Below are positions 1 through 15,000 of a stretch of DNA of 64,000 bases, one piece after another. Positions within the stretch are counted from its first letter, which is position 1, and each line of letters begins with the position of its first letter. The position numbers and the translations under genes are program-made. Origin of the DNA: Trichoplax sp. H2 (lineage: Eukaryota > Placozoa > Uniplacotomia > Trichoplacea); assembly GCA_003344405.1 (NCBI GenBank), contig NOWV01000032.1, positions 124,001 to 188,000 on the forward strand, in the 5' to 3' direction. The notes below the pieces were generated by a model. The model worked only from the letters and a program-made list of their open reading frames with translations, searched no databases and was not told the origin of the DNA.

Positions 1-3000
1 TGATTAACAGAAATGGACGTAAGAAATTGTTTAAGCATTCATTTACGGAATCCATAGCTACAGAGATATGTAAATCTATAATTCATAACTTACTAATTTG
101 CTACTACTTACTAACTTAAGGTACAAAGAACTAAGATTTTACTAAATGAAGCATCATATATTAAGAAATGTACATATTGTATATTAAATTTTAAATCTAG
201 AATTTTTAGAAGATCAGAATTAATAATTGAGTGATGATAACAGTGGCAAAAGTCACCGTATAACAAATCCTGAAATTTATATTTATCTAAAATTAATTAT
301 ATACAAGTATTTATGATTTATTTATATGACGTATTAGAAATCAACAAAATTTCTTATCTGCTTAAGTTAAGATCAACTAAAAATACGATCTAAAGCAAGT
401 TCTCTGCTAAAATACGTTACTGCGCCATTTATAATAACTGCAATAATATATTGAACGTGAATCATAACATTGGGTGTAGCCTTGACGAATCGCTATATAT
501 CATAATTACCCGATATGCTGTACGCATTGGGCAACTACTTCCAAAGCCAAGAGGAGGTGGAATACGACATAACATGGTACACAGCTCTTGATGTTTGATT
601 CTACCGCTAAAGTGTTAAATTTAAATTATGAGTTTAACGTAATAAATGTGAAGTAGATCATAATCTCAATGCAAATTTGTATTAAACATGACTGAGTTAC
701 CTTGCTTCAGGATCAAACTCCGCCCAGGTATGTAAGAAATGATCCAAATGATATGGACCAAGTATAGACTTATCACGTGTTAAATACTTAAAATTATCCA
801 TGATTACAGCCACAAATAAATTCAACATCTGCAAAATTTTCAGAAATAACGAAAATATCGTTGTAGCAATGTATTGTTTTCAAATTAAATTATATACTTA
901 GTCGAAATATATGAAACTATAATATTGTGTATCTGTTATGTTACATGTATTGCAGAATTTTTATCTCTATACGGATAATAATGAATTGAAGTGAGCTAAT
1001 TACCAAAAAAGTAGACAAAAAGACGAATATAACAAAGTATGGATATGCAACATAAGATCCACAGTCGGGAAATTTTGTGGAACATTTTGCTCGACCAGGT
1101 AAACAGGCTAGCATAACTTCAGGCCAGTTTTCACCAGTAGAACATCTATCCGCAAGAAATTTATAATATACAGAAGTTAAGAATGATATTAACATATCCA
1201 CTACTCTTTTCGTATATATTTTAGACAGTAGTCATACTGCTTACAATATTCAACATATACATTTCTATTCCAATATAACGTGAACTATTGAGATAACACT
1301 TTAATAAATATGTCTTTTTATATTAAGCGTATGTATGTATTTTTTTAAAGGAAATCACGGTAAAATAAGGGTGTCCGAATTGCAAGAGTAACAACAAGGA
1401 TAAATAATACTACTTCGTTGCAATTATTTGCAAATACCGTATCACGGTATTTTTTAATTGCGCATATAACCAGCACTGCTAATCGGTAAGGTACGCTAAA
1501 TATTTAAACACTAAAGAGTTGATAGTTCTTACAGTGATTATATCTAAAATCAGACAACTAAATTGTAGTTTTAGAAGTGTTTCACATAAATCGATACCGT
1601 AATTTAGCAACTGCACTATGTTATATCTGTATAGAGTGATGCAATCATACATGATGTAAACCTTCAATATGTATGGAACGAGCATTCGAAACATTAGCAT
1701 CCTATAAGAACTCTACTTGGCATGAATGGATCATTTCTTGAACTACTGAAATGTAGACGTTAACTAAGCAAGCTCTTATATAGCTCTCTTTACCTTACAA
1801 TAAATACAGCCCTTTGTTTATAATTACATCTAGTACGGTTGAAATTAGAGCTAAAACTTGCTATATCTGCGAAGTTTTGATTTCCAATGCAGCTACTGAG
1901 AAAGGATGCTTAACAAGCTACATCTCTATCTTAATTGTAACTCTAAACTACGGCTATTAGTTAAGTAGTACATCTAATCTGTAGATAATTTTACTGCTAT
2001 TCAAATATTAAAGTCATTCATATATTGAACTTAATATCGAAAGTTTAACTATAAGCATACCTAACGAGAACGATTAGCGCTCCGGTAAAAGTTTGAAAAT
2101 TGTTGTAGCGAAAAATGGCTGTAGTAGGATCGGATTGAATTTGTCCAAATAACTTTAAAATAAAATATAATCTATTATTTTAAACTAATAGATATTGATA
2201 ATTCCTAAAACTTTACAGAAATACATATTATACTAACGTCTAGTACATGTGTATTTAGCTGTTACTATGTAGTTGACTAAATTTTTTATTACAATACCTG
2301 CATTCCAAGCACTGCACTTATAAAAAACAACATGCCAATCAAAAGTCCAACGTAAGGCAATGCCTAAGTTAACAAAGGGTATTTATAGTAAGAGATATTA
2401 AAACAAATTATGAGGCGCCTAGAAGATTGTAGATGATTCTATCCGAATATATCTTACCTGAAAGGACTTTAGAAACGTCCATAATAAAACACGTATAGTA
2501 TAACCCTTACGTAATAATTTTATCAAACGGCCGGCTCGAAATAATCGAAAGAAGCTAATACTTACAGTACTTGTCTATAAATATCAAGATATTATATATT
2601 TCAAGAGGAAAAATGATAATAGAAAGTAACTACCTTCATGAGCATTAAAAATTCTACATGATAAAATTGTAAAAATCTAAAAATTTGAAAGTTTAAAACA
2701 TCTACGTAGTAAACATCCTTAATAAGAGTAATTAATACATACACCATTAATACTGGCATAAGTAATGATAATATCTGTCCAGCTACCAATAACGACTATT
2801 AAATCAAATATATTCCACCATTCCTTTATGAAATTCTAAAAAAGGTGTCGAAAAATGCACAGAGATGTTAAAGCAAGCAATAAAGGAATCTCATGGAAAC
2901 TGAGCAAATATATGCATAAATAAAACTATTTTCGTTTCTTTTAGCAGATTAAGTACCGTACGCACATATTCATCGTTAAATATATATATTTTATGACCAT

Positions 3001-6000
3001 AGCGTAATTTATCTAGTATCATAAGAACTTCACCAGAATATCGATAATCTAATTTATAATCGATGTGCCATCAGAAAATGAGCATGAATATTAGCTAGAT
3101 CGATCACTAAAGAAGATACTACTGTAAATTTACTATTGACTTTTCAAAATTTCAATAATACATCACAACTTTTATAGAAAATGCAAATGCAATCAATAGC
3201 CTGCTTTAAATTTACTGAATTTTTTAAATTAACAAATTTAGTGACGGCTACCGGGAAGCTCAGTTCATATCAAAATCATTAAAGCAATAAAATATGTAGA
3301 TTTGCTCACGACAGCACCTTTATGAAACTATTCATAGTTAAAACTGCAATCAAAAGTTGTCATGCAGTGTTTATACTTTGCTCATACTTACCCTTGGTGA
3401 GAAAGCAATAACTTTCAATAACATTTCAACAGTGAACAGGATTGTAACCGTAATGTTAATTATTTGAAGCATATCTTTGTAGTCTTTGCTTTGGCCATTA
3501 TACTAATAATTGGCAATAATTTTATTCAATGAGAATCAGAAATTCCAATCAAAAATAAAATATATAGTTTAAATTCGTAGGGAAAAGCCTAAGTGAGACA
3601 TACCTCCATCATTAGCACTATAGTATTTACAATAATCAAGACCATAATTATGAATTCAAATGGCGTTGATGTTACTATTCGCCAAACTTTATAAGCGTAA
3701 GATTTTTTATCTTTAGGCATGTGGCGATGGATTGGCTTAGCATTTAAAGCAAATTCGATGCAATCACGCTAAAATTATATCATTTCAGTAATTATTACAG
3801 GTACTAGCAGTCAGTCAATTAAAGTTAGGTTATAAAATTAAAGGATGCATTAGGCCTAAATTTATTTGCTGCATCTATGCCGCTAAACGTATGGTTAACA
3901 ATTAATTAACTAAAGAATAACAAGCAATACATAATACCTATGAATATAATAACGTACCTGATTTCGATTTAGCTGATAGTTAGCGATGTCTTTATCACCT
4001 TCTTCTTGAAAGGTTACGATTATTAAGGCCACAAAGATGTTTATGAAGAAAAAGGGGAATACAACGATATAAATACAGAAATATAATGCAACTGCCAAAT
4101 TATAATCTCGCATTGGTCCTTCATTTTCATTAGTTGCATCAATAGACCAATATAATATCCTGAAAATAACGTAAGATATAATATTCAATAATATATATAT
4201 ATTAAATCATTTAACTCTTATTTTCTTAATATCAAGATATTATTATCTGCAACCATCAATCTCTTAAAACTATATCAATCTTGGATTATATTATAAGCGA
4301 GAAAAAGTTGTAATATATCTGTTATTTATTGTAATTACTAATATTTGCATTAGTCAATGCAGTATATCGTATTGTTGCACTTGCCTTGGCCAACCTTCCG
4401 CTGTTGACATGGTGAAAAGTGTTAACATAGCGCGTGGTAAATCATCAAAATTATAAGGATGTTGTTCCCATCGACGTTCTAGAACCTGATGAAGGACGCT
4501 TTTATTACATTATCTACATAATTCGAAAATCGTCCTGCATTCGAACTAAGTTGCATAGCAAATTTTGTATCGCTTATGCAATAACTTACTTCTACGTTAT
4601 AAACGTGGCCGTCAGTATAATGATAATAATTTCCCCTGAAATAAGAAAAATTGAATACCGACACATATCTGCTCAGTATACTGTCTATATCCGCCTTTTT
4701 AATACACAACTATACACTAACAATTAGCTTTTTTTAAACTAAACTGTGATAACTATAAAATTCCCACTGCAGATTATCTATAGTTATAAAGTACAGCAAA
4801 CTATTAATTAAATCACTTCTATCTGCACAAGTAGTAAACAAAAAATCAGTCATCGTATTTGTATCTTACATACCGATCATCGGTATTACACACTTATGAT
4901 CAAATAGCTACTCTCGTATCTATATAAATCACTATTTTGTTATTGGCTAGATCACAAGATTAATTGTTTTTTTAAATAGTTGGAGAGGTAAGATATTTAC
5001 CTGCATTGACTTTTAGTATGTTTCGTTTGATCCGTGCAGTAGTGAAATTTACCCTAAAATGTTTCAAATTTAAATTCAGCGTTGCATTGATATAGCAGCT
5101 ACCTAGCTATGAAACTATCCATATCCAATAAGAGTATTATCAAAGTACTAATTTAAAGCTATACAAATGATTTAAACCACATTAAGTAGTTAACAAGTAA
5201 AAATTTCAATAGTACGGTACCTTAAATAACTGAACGCCAATCACGGCGAACATGAATAGGAATAGCAACATCACAATACAAACATTGAGAACGTTCTTCA
5301 GGGAATTGACCATACATTGAAAGCAGGCCTGTAAAAGATTGAATTATTAACATTGTTAATGAGTATATTAGGGCTGTCCAAAGAAAAGGTAATTAAATAA
5401 TTGCATTTATTGGTATTAATTATTAGAAATGACTGCGATATTGGTATAGAAATAGAATCTTAGATAACTTTGTGATGCAAAATATCAGCTAAGCAATCAT
5501 TATGAAACTGCAATTGACCATTAATAATGCATATTAAACATTATCGCCTCACCAGTAGCTTCTTGGCAGTTCTAATCGCTTTAAGCGGCCGTAGTACCCT
5601 CAAAGTTCGAATTGCTTTAATAGCTGATATATTTCGATTAGACTGATTCTCCACCCTTTTAGAATTCATTAAAGGATTGCATCAATCTCATAATGCACGT
5701 TTGTAATATTAATCCTGCAGAAAATAAATCTCCTGATACTTATTGAATAAGAAAAATTCGTACCCGATTTCAAAGTAAATGAACGATGTTACTGCAGTAA
5801 CAACAACGATCATATCTAAAATATTCCACAAATTTCTGCAGTACGACCCACGATGAAGAATAAATCCAAAATCGACGACCTAAAAGTAATTTGATTCCAA
5901 CATAAATCCAACTGTAATAGTAATTAATAAAGACAAGCAACATTTGCAAGTACTACAATGTATAAATGGAACTCTTATTCTCATAATATTTATACAAATA

Positions 6001-9000
6001 TTCAAATAAGATATTTATAAGATGCAGCCTTGTATATAAATATCTAGGATCCCTGAATTAAACAACAATCGAAATAGTGATTGCAAATGTTGATAAAGTT
6101 TTAGTAAAATTCTATCCTAAAATTTGATCTTAAATGATGGATCGACTTATGGACAATGATAAATTAAATTCTTATATAGGATGAGAAATAGTATTTTCTA
6201 TTACGATAACGAAAAAGTAGGGCGTATTATCAATATCCCATTTATGCGATTTTAATATAGAACTAAGCTTATTTATGGAAACGAAATTTAGTAGTAAGAT
6301 TGATTCGTGGTTCTCAGATCTCACGGAACTTTACCTTAAAAGATATAATTATAATTTTGACTCTATATTACAAGTTGCCATTAAGTGCTTCCATTTAGAT
6401 TATAAGCTGCAGATAATGTACATGTAGATCAGAATTACCTTCAAAATTAATTCAATTAAAAATATCCCGGTAAATATTGAATCAAATATTCTTAAAACCT
6501 ATAATTTTATCATAGAGTCACAAAATGATGTGTAAGTAGAGGCGAATTTAATACTGGAATTAGATAAGAAAAATTTGACGCATCATTAGCCAGCGGCCTC
6601 AAAATTAAATTAATACTATTTAAAACAATTTTTACATAATTTAGGACGGGATCTTCATTCATAGGATCCTCAACAGCCAGTAGCCCACTGCTTATAATAA
6701 TTGCTGCGATCATAAAATTTTCAAAGTGCCTTAAATGGACAATATAATGACAAAACCTTCTGAACCTAAAAGAAATTGAAAAAGAAGTAAAATATTAAAA
6801 TAGGGTCAGATATTTTAGGGTGGTATAACGATTACTTTAATAAAAATCTCATTTCTAACTTAGTTTAATCTAGATTTTGCTGGTAAATAATGATATTGTA
6901 AACAAAATATTGATTTTGAGACGTAAAATTATTAAGTTGATAAGTAGTTATAATTATTATTATTACTCAGTAGTTGAGTAATTGTACAGCGTACTGAATA
7001 GTAGAAGAGAAATAAAAGCTACCATTCTTAGCTCATTTTACGGTAAAAAGACAACCATACTGATGATTTAAAAGAATTTTTGATAGACACCGTTTAAGCA
7101 TAATTTTTAATTCGTAATTATTGGTAGATAGAGTTGACACTGCGTATAGCTATTGTTGCCGTTGTAGTATTTTAATAAACACTGACCTATTTTGAGGCGA
7201 AAATATGAATAGCGAATTAACTTGCAAGATTGGTACATTTTGTGCGAAGATTTCTTTTCCTATAATTAGCTCAGGTTCCTGATGAGCATCCTGAAAGTTC
7301 ATTTTTGTGCTGCCAAGTCTTTTTTGTCGAAAATTAGGCTCTATGGAAGATCGTTTATTATTTATAAAATAAATTGATAAAAGTGGTTAGAAAATCAGAA
7401 TGGTTGTGCATTTTTGCACTACGATTCATTTCATAAATAATTTTATAGACCAAATGCTTAAGTATCCGGATAGATGACCAGTTCAGAAGCATTAAAATTT
7501 ATTTAATTATGATCTAACGTATCATATATGAATTAGAGGATAAAACTCATATATAGCTGTTTATACAGCGATAAAATTTAAAATTATACTTATGCATGTT
7601 CATGTCTAAACTTATATTACCTTCATCATCGTTCTCATTACCAGGATTTTCAATGTCATTAATTTCATCTATTCTTGTCTCTTGTTGAGAAGTATTATTA
7701 TCACAAAATTCAGGAAAAGCGTTATCGTCATTGATAGACGGTGAAGACGGCATGGGAATTCTTAACGTACTTCTCCTGCTCCTATAATTCCAAAGTAATA
7801 AAGGCTGTTATAGTTTTCGTTATGATTTTTGTGTCATTACATAGCAATATTAAGTTGAATGTATGACTGAATGAATAATCATTTTTGCATGAATATAATT
7901 TTCAACTTTAAAATCAGCTACTGCATTATAAATTTATTTACGCTTTAAATTAAAACTGAGTTTTAATATGTGACTTTGAAATTTGCTAATACTCTCATAC
8001 CTTTGATTTGATCGTCCGTCTGTAGATGCTATAGACAGTGTTCTAATACTTTCTCGTGGTCTATCATCTGTACCATATTGCCCATCACCCAAAGCTGATT
8101 GACAGCCAGAATCTTTCGAGTAATTTTTGCGCTTTATGGACAAGCGCTTTTGCAGCATAATTTCTTCGTCTTCATCTTTACTTATTTCCTGTGCTTTCGT
8201 TAAATTATCAACTGCAATGGCCAAGAATACGTTTAATAGGGTATCTGTAGGTTTCAGTGAGATTGCAGATTTTAAAGTTTTACAGTTAAGGGCAACAAGA
8301 TTCTCGAGTTTGAGTTCATAAGTAATAGTTTCATATTATGTTTCTATAATTGTTGCCAAGTATAACATGAATCTACAGTTAACTATTAATAAATTATCAA
8401 GCAGTAACACGTATAAAATCTGGATACAATTTCCCAAACAGACAAGGACCACAAAGTAAAGGGAGACTGCATAGCTAACGAATTCGCCAGAGCTTCGATA
8501 GGCTCTGATACCATTATACATTACTTCATTCCAGTCCTCACCGGAAAGCACCTAAATCAATCATATAAGTAAAGCAACATTATAATATCGATCTTGGATA
8601 TTAATATTATATGCAATTAAAGCATTTCTGAATAATACCTGGAACACAGATAAAACTGCGTGACCAAAATCGTTAAAATTACTTCTTGGTACACCTTCTG
8701 CAAAATTAAATCTAATGCAAAGAGGATTGTAAGATAGGTAAAAGAAACAAAATGAAAGTAGTATCTAAAATTAGTTGATATAAACAATTCCACTATAACA
8801 ATGTCTTGTAACGTTAGGCCGAGACAGTGTGTTGTTATACAAATATCATAAAATGTCACCGTATCAGTTTTTTAATTAACTGAAATAGATATATAGCAGC
8901 ATAATTTACCTTCCACCAAATAATTGCATTCCAAGTAATGCAAAAACCATGATACAAAGTCCAATCAAGAAAAGTAAACTCAATATGGATCTTAGACTGC

Positions 9001-12000
9001 TAATTAACGAGGCTACTAAGTTACTTAGCGACTTCCAATGCCTAGATTAAATCAAAATAAGAGAAATTGAAGGATGATCTTCTTTTGCTAATCCAGTACC
9101 AATTGTCCTTTTATTACATCTCATACATTCATTAACTATTTTTACTTCATCTTTACGCAGCTATACTCACTTTGTTATTTCAAATATTCTTAGCAAGCGA
9201 ATACATCGAAATACACTAATGCCAAGCTTCGGTCCACCAACGCTCCTAACTATAAGTTCAGCTATGCTGGCGATAACCACCTAATGATGCAACCATGGCG
9301 AAAATGTCTTAGTTAAGAAATAAACTTAAAATATAACTTATATTTTATATCCTTTTAGTACAATGTGTTGAAAGTTGAATTCATTCATAATTGACGCTTT
9401 ACATGACAAATGCTTAACTATTCATAATTCAGGAGTTGGGATATGAATATTAAATTGCCCACTCAATGAATGTGTAAGCTTTATACTAACAGCAATCTAT
9501 ATTCGTGATTTTTAAGACTAATCAACGTTAAATGTCAAAAACTTATTTGCGTCAATTATGCCAACTTGTGAGATTTTTCTCATTATTCGTAAGTTAAATA
9601 AATTACTTATAAGAATGCTCTCATTCAACACGTTGTGATAATAAAGAGAACGGCACGAAGATATGCATTGTATGTGCACCTAGAAATATACACAATCGTA
9701 TATGGCATAATAGTGTAACAGCTTAAACGATATAACTGTAAATTTCGTGTTATACAGAAAACTGGTGCATACATGAGCCAAATTAGAAGCCCTAAATAAT
9801 ATTTAAATTGAAACCTAAAAATAACGAGTTTTTACAAAAACTCATCTCTTAAAACAGAAGCTAGATATAAAACTATATATATTCAGGCTAAATTTTTATA
9901 TTACTAAGTTATAAAATATTAGGGCATTAAAATTATGGCCAAGTTCAATACAAATATTCCATATCGGTACTTTTTGGGGTCTACTTTTATCTTTTCAAGC
10001 ACCTCAACAAACTAGTAATATTGCATGAAATATCATTAGTCTTTTAAGCCTATGATAATATACTACTTAATTTATATCATAATTGATAATTCGGTACACG
10101 ATATGATAATTTTCTATAAAAGTATTTAGGAGATTTGAACTCATAGATTAGATACTAAAGCCTATGGCAAGTAGGTCTCATATTTAGCATATGACCTTAA
10201 TACGGGTGTAGAGAATGGCTTTACTTAGATGACATCTTTAGGCTAGTGGTGTACGACTGAAAGAGCGCATGCAACCTAAGTATATGCACTAAAGATGTGT
10301 AATTGCTATATTTGATAGATTAGTCATGTGATGTTATTATCATCATAATAATAATTACTTGATATATCATAACACCAAATGTGTTATGAGTACCAATATA
10401 TAGATATGTTATGATATAAGAATGACATCGTATTGCTAGCTAGGATTACTAAGTTAATAGATTAATTCTATCCAAAATCCTACTGATAATCCTGCGTAAC
10501 ATCGCATTGATTTTATTTTTGTTATTGATCAATTCTAACAGTATATAAGTAGCTTCGCTATCCCTCTCGACGGAGAGTCCTAAATTAAGATCTGTGGCTT
10601 ATGTACTATTATTATTACTCAAAGTAGAATACCAATAAAGCTGTTATTTAAAAACAAAGAGACTTCGTTACAACGGGATTTCAGTAATCATCAGCAATTG
10701 TATTCATCAAAATTTGACTAAAGTAGTAGCAAAGCTTTCAGCCACGAACGGTATAGTATTCCTTACGATTTGTATTTGATAGATTTTTGTAAGTTGCAGT
10801 AGCTCATAATAAATCAAAATGAAAGAATGATAGATCTTTCATCTAGTGCGCACGATATTTGGAAACTTACCGCAAAATCAAAGCAATTAAATGTTGATGA
10901 GAAGTAAAATACCGCTCCCAAACCATATAATTTTAGGATTAATTCCAAAGTAAATAACGCGACAAACACAATGTTGGTTGCTTCTGTAAGTATTCAAAGT
11001 TAATAAAACAAGAAAAAATTATTCACTATCATCAGTACCGATATCTTTAAGACAGCTATCGCTACTTCTATACGTCTAATGAGTGTTGAAGCAGATTACA
11101 ATTTATGTTTTTAACTTAAGCATCACGGTCACCTCTAAAATCTTTAAGCCATAACGGCTCTCCGCTGTGTTCGGAGGCTATAGTTACTGCATTTAAAAAT
11201 ACTAATAGAATAACTATCCAGAAGAAAGGTCTAGATTTAACGGTCCGACGTATAGCTAATCGAAGAAATTTCTCCGATCTTTGTACCATATGTAAACAGT
11301 TAGCCCTATTAGTACACCGAAAACATTAATAAATCCTGTTCCATTCTGAATTTATCAAGTTATAAAATTTCCATTTCATATAGATTTTAAATCGGAGCAT
11401 TTTTAAATGGTAAACTATTCACACCTTGGAGAATGTGTTGTTGTTGCATAAGCTTTCGTATTTATCGGATTTTCAGATAAAGTGATTTCCGCTAATTCAG
11501 CTACTTGATCCTGCTCTGCAAACTGAAATATCTCTGATCTGGTATCAAAATGTGGAGCTAGATAAAAATGTATAAAGATATGAAGATTGCAATGCAATAA
11601 GAACGAATTGCTGGAAATAAATTTAGCACTGAAATGCCCTTATTTAAGATTCTTTAATTCTTGCAGATTGGTAAAATTTTTTGGTTTATGCGTACAGTTG
11701 CAAATACTCACCCGTTTCTTCATCTTTCAGTCTCTGCTCACCTAAGATTAAATCCTCTATAAAATAGAAAAATTTACCCATATTCGTAAGTAATGCGATT
11801 ATGGAAAATGATAAGTAAAATAACTACTTCAATTCAGTAAAGTTCGCTTAAATAACCTGCTCGACCTATCCATTCTAAATAACCCAAAAAGTCCCTTTCA
11901 ATCTTTCGATTTTCTTGAAATTTCTTGTATTCCCTACGTTTTTCAACTCTATCTCTCTCTTTGGCAAATTCGCTTAAAATTTAAAAATTCCTCTCAGTCA

Positions 12001-15000
12001 TTGTACTATTTAACTTTTTGTAAAGCTTATATGCCAGGTGAGTGGCTGCATGTTATAAGCCCTCACAATTTAAGATGGGCCTAACTGCCTAGCTGAAATT
12101 ATATCTTTCCATTCCTTATTTCAGGACTAATTATAATCCATACTTTAGCAGCAGTTAAAAGTTATACTGAATGGTATGCCGTACTTGCAATACTACTAAT
12201 TTTTACCATTACTGTTACTTACCCGCTCAATACTCCGAGAACAAGATTTAACATAAAAAATGATCCCCAAATTATTAAGGTTAAAAAATAAAACCAGGTG
12301 AAAGTACTACCAACCGCATTATTAGTCTAAATGGTAATATATTAAAGTACATTCATGTGTATTAGATAACAATATTCAAAAAAACATTAAATTCGAGAAT
12401 GATATACTGATAACCTTTACTTTAAACCGTATAATCAACTTTCGTATTATTTTACTTACATCATATAATAGATTTGTCCATCCTTCTAAGCTAATACATT
12501 GGAAGACAGTCAGTAGAGCCATGAAAATATTATCGAAGCCTGTTATTCCATAATTAGGCCCATCATATTTATAATCACAAGTACCAAAAACTTGGTACTG
12601 TGTAGTGTTAATAACGCATCTAAATCCGGCTGATGAATTAGGTTGATTATTGCACGGACTCATGTGATTTTGGGTTAGTAATTGGCCTATGAATGAGCGA
12701 AAATAATCTTTTATCTTCCAGATTGAAGCTATATGCATACACGTATCTGATAATTTGTAATAAATTGCCCATTACGCAAATAGTCACTCAATTCTTATAA
12801 ACTACAGCCTTTGATTTAATCACTATCCTACAACATTGCTATAAAGCAATTATCAAAAGGGCTTAGCCAGACGATACCATATAATGAACGTTATCCACAA
12901 ATTAGTAAAGTTGCTATTGGGATATTTATGCCGTAAATAACATTCAAATCAATGTAAAATGTCTACGATAATAATTTACAATCATGATAAATCTTCTATC
13001 TTTGTTAACAATTATAATTGATCGATCCTCATCAGGTTATAACAAAGGCCTTAGCAAATTATAGTTAAAAATAGTTTTTATCTCAGATCGGTTATTTAAG
13101 AATAGTAAATTTAAGTGGTTATTTAGATTGCACGATATCTTAATTTCAGATATTATTTTAAGTGCTTTGCGTTTACTCGTATATATGCAAATTTTTACAA
13201 CATGAATTTTTGAATGTTGATAGTTTTAAGAAAGCTGTACCATACACGACTGTCATCCAAACATTAATGTGCTTGCAAGTATTAACGTTCAAAACCTGCC
13301 CTCTTATATGTGTGCAACCTCGCTAACAAAGTATAACAAATGGGCAACCACTTAAAATCAATTATGTCTATTTTCGTAACCGCAGAAATGACATGATTTA
13401 ACATGATAAATGATATTGTGTACACGTATGTGACTATTGTAATCAAAACAACTATAATCTATTACACCTATTACACTTCTCCGTAAATGCCTCCGAAGTA
13501 AACAAATGATCTCGAAGGATTGAAAGATATGATTTACTTTTCTATTTCTATATTGCTGTAACTACACATAAAATGAAAGTGCTGCTTTATTTGAGCCAAG
13601 AATAAGATATTGTATGGTAATAATCAGCTTCATTGCTACAAACTGTTACTGATGCAAAAATATCGCATCATTTCCAATTATCATTAATCTTGTAGCAAAT
13701 TTTACTAGTTTTAATCCGTAACGGGTATCATGGTAATACCGAAATAAAATCATTTTCATAGCATTCATGATGTATTGTAGTAAGTAATATCATGTATTAA
13801 AACCTTACACATACCAGTCCGTGGATCACGACAACCAAGATGAAATTTGCCTAAAAAGAATTCCATTCCAATAATAGAGTATATAACAATTACAAATAAA
13901 ACTAACAAGCTGATTTGAAAAAGAGGTCCCATTGCAGTTAAAAGAGATCTTAAGACAATTTGTAAGCCTAACAGAGAATGAAATAGAAATTAGCTATTAA
14001 ATCAATGCAAACTTGAGACATTTCATATAATTATATATAAAACACAGCATTAAAATTATTTAATGGAATCAGGCTGATAAAGGTTTTAACTCACTGGGCA
14101 TGCCAGAAACCAATTTCAATGGACGCAAAACGCGCACAACACGTAAAATTTTAACGTCAATTTCATTTGACGCAGCGTTGATGTAGAAAGCATTAACTAG
14201 CCTATCATGCAAGGGCAGGCAAAGTGATAATATAAGTTAATCATATCATAAATCATAATCGCAAATGAATCTTCCAAAATACTAATAAACTCTTTTAAGA
14301 TCTCTTATCGAAGACGTATTGAAACTCCTAATTTTTCACAGAAAAGGAAATACAGATATGATATATATACATTATGTAAATATTTAAGCTGCAGATGAAT
14401 AAGGTATTGCAGTAAATCTTATTTTTACAGGATAAGTTTATAGTTTAAAATTAGTGGAATAAACACAATGAAACTATTTAGGTATTTGTCTATTCTATAA
14501 TTCTACACATACCCTACAACTACTATGAGGAAATCTAAGATATTCCAACCACTACGTAAGTAAGCCTGTGGATGGAAGAAAAAACCTTTGGCGATAATTT
14601 TCAAAGCAGCTTCAATACAGAATACAACCAAGAAGCCAATTTCAGCATTTCTTTCCTAAAATATTTGTAAGGAAGAACTTATAATTTATCTGGTCTTACT
14701 TTATCAGATTTCAAAAGCGTTATCTTAACAATTGTATTTGATAAGAATAACACAAACATTTTATACTAAACATATTACATTATAACTACACATAGACTAG
14801 TATTCTCTCTTCTATACGTTGGAATACTCAAAAGTAGTATTAGATAGTAGACCAGTCAGGTGTAAACAAATATCTAGACGGATATATCAACACAATAGCT
14901 ATTTAGCATCAGTTATGATAGACATGGAACTTTGAAATTCAATAAAGGGGAAATATAGTAATGATAATGATACATTCAATTGCTAATCTTCAATAATTAA

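Noticed and set aside
10125-10215. tRNA-like B box (GAGTTCAAATCTCC on the minus strand)
   Set aside because: No matching A box at the right distance, an imperfect T stem and no acceptor stem pairing.
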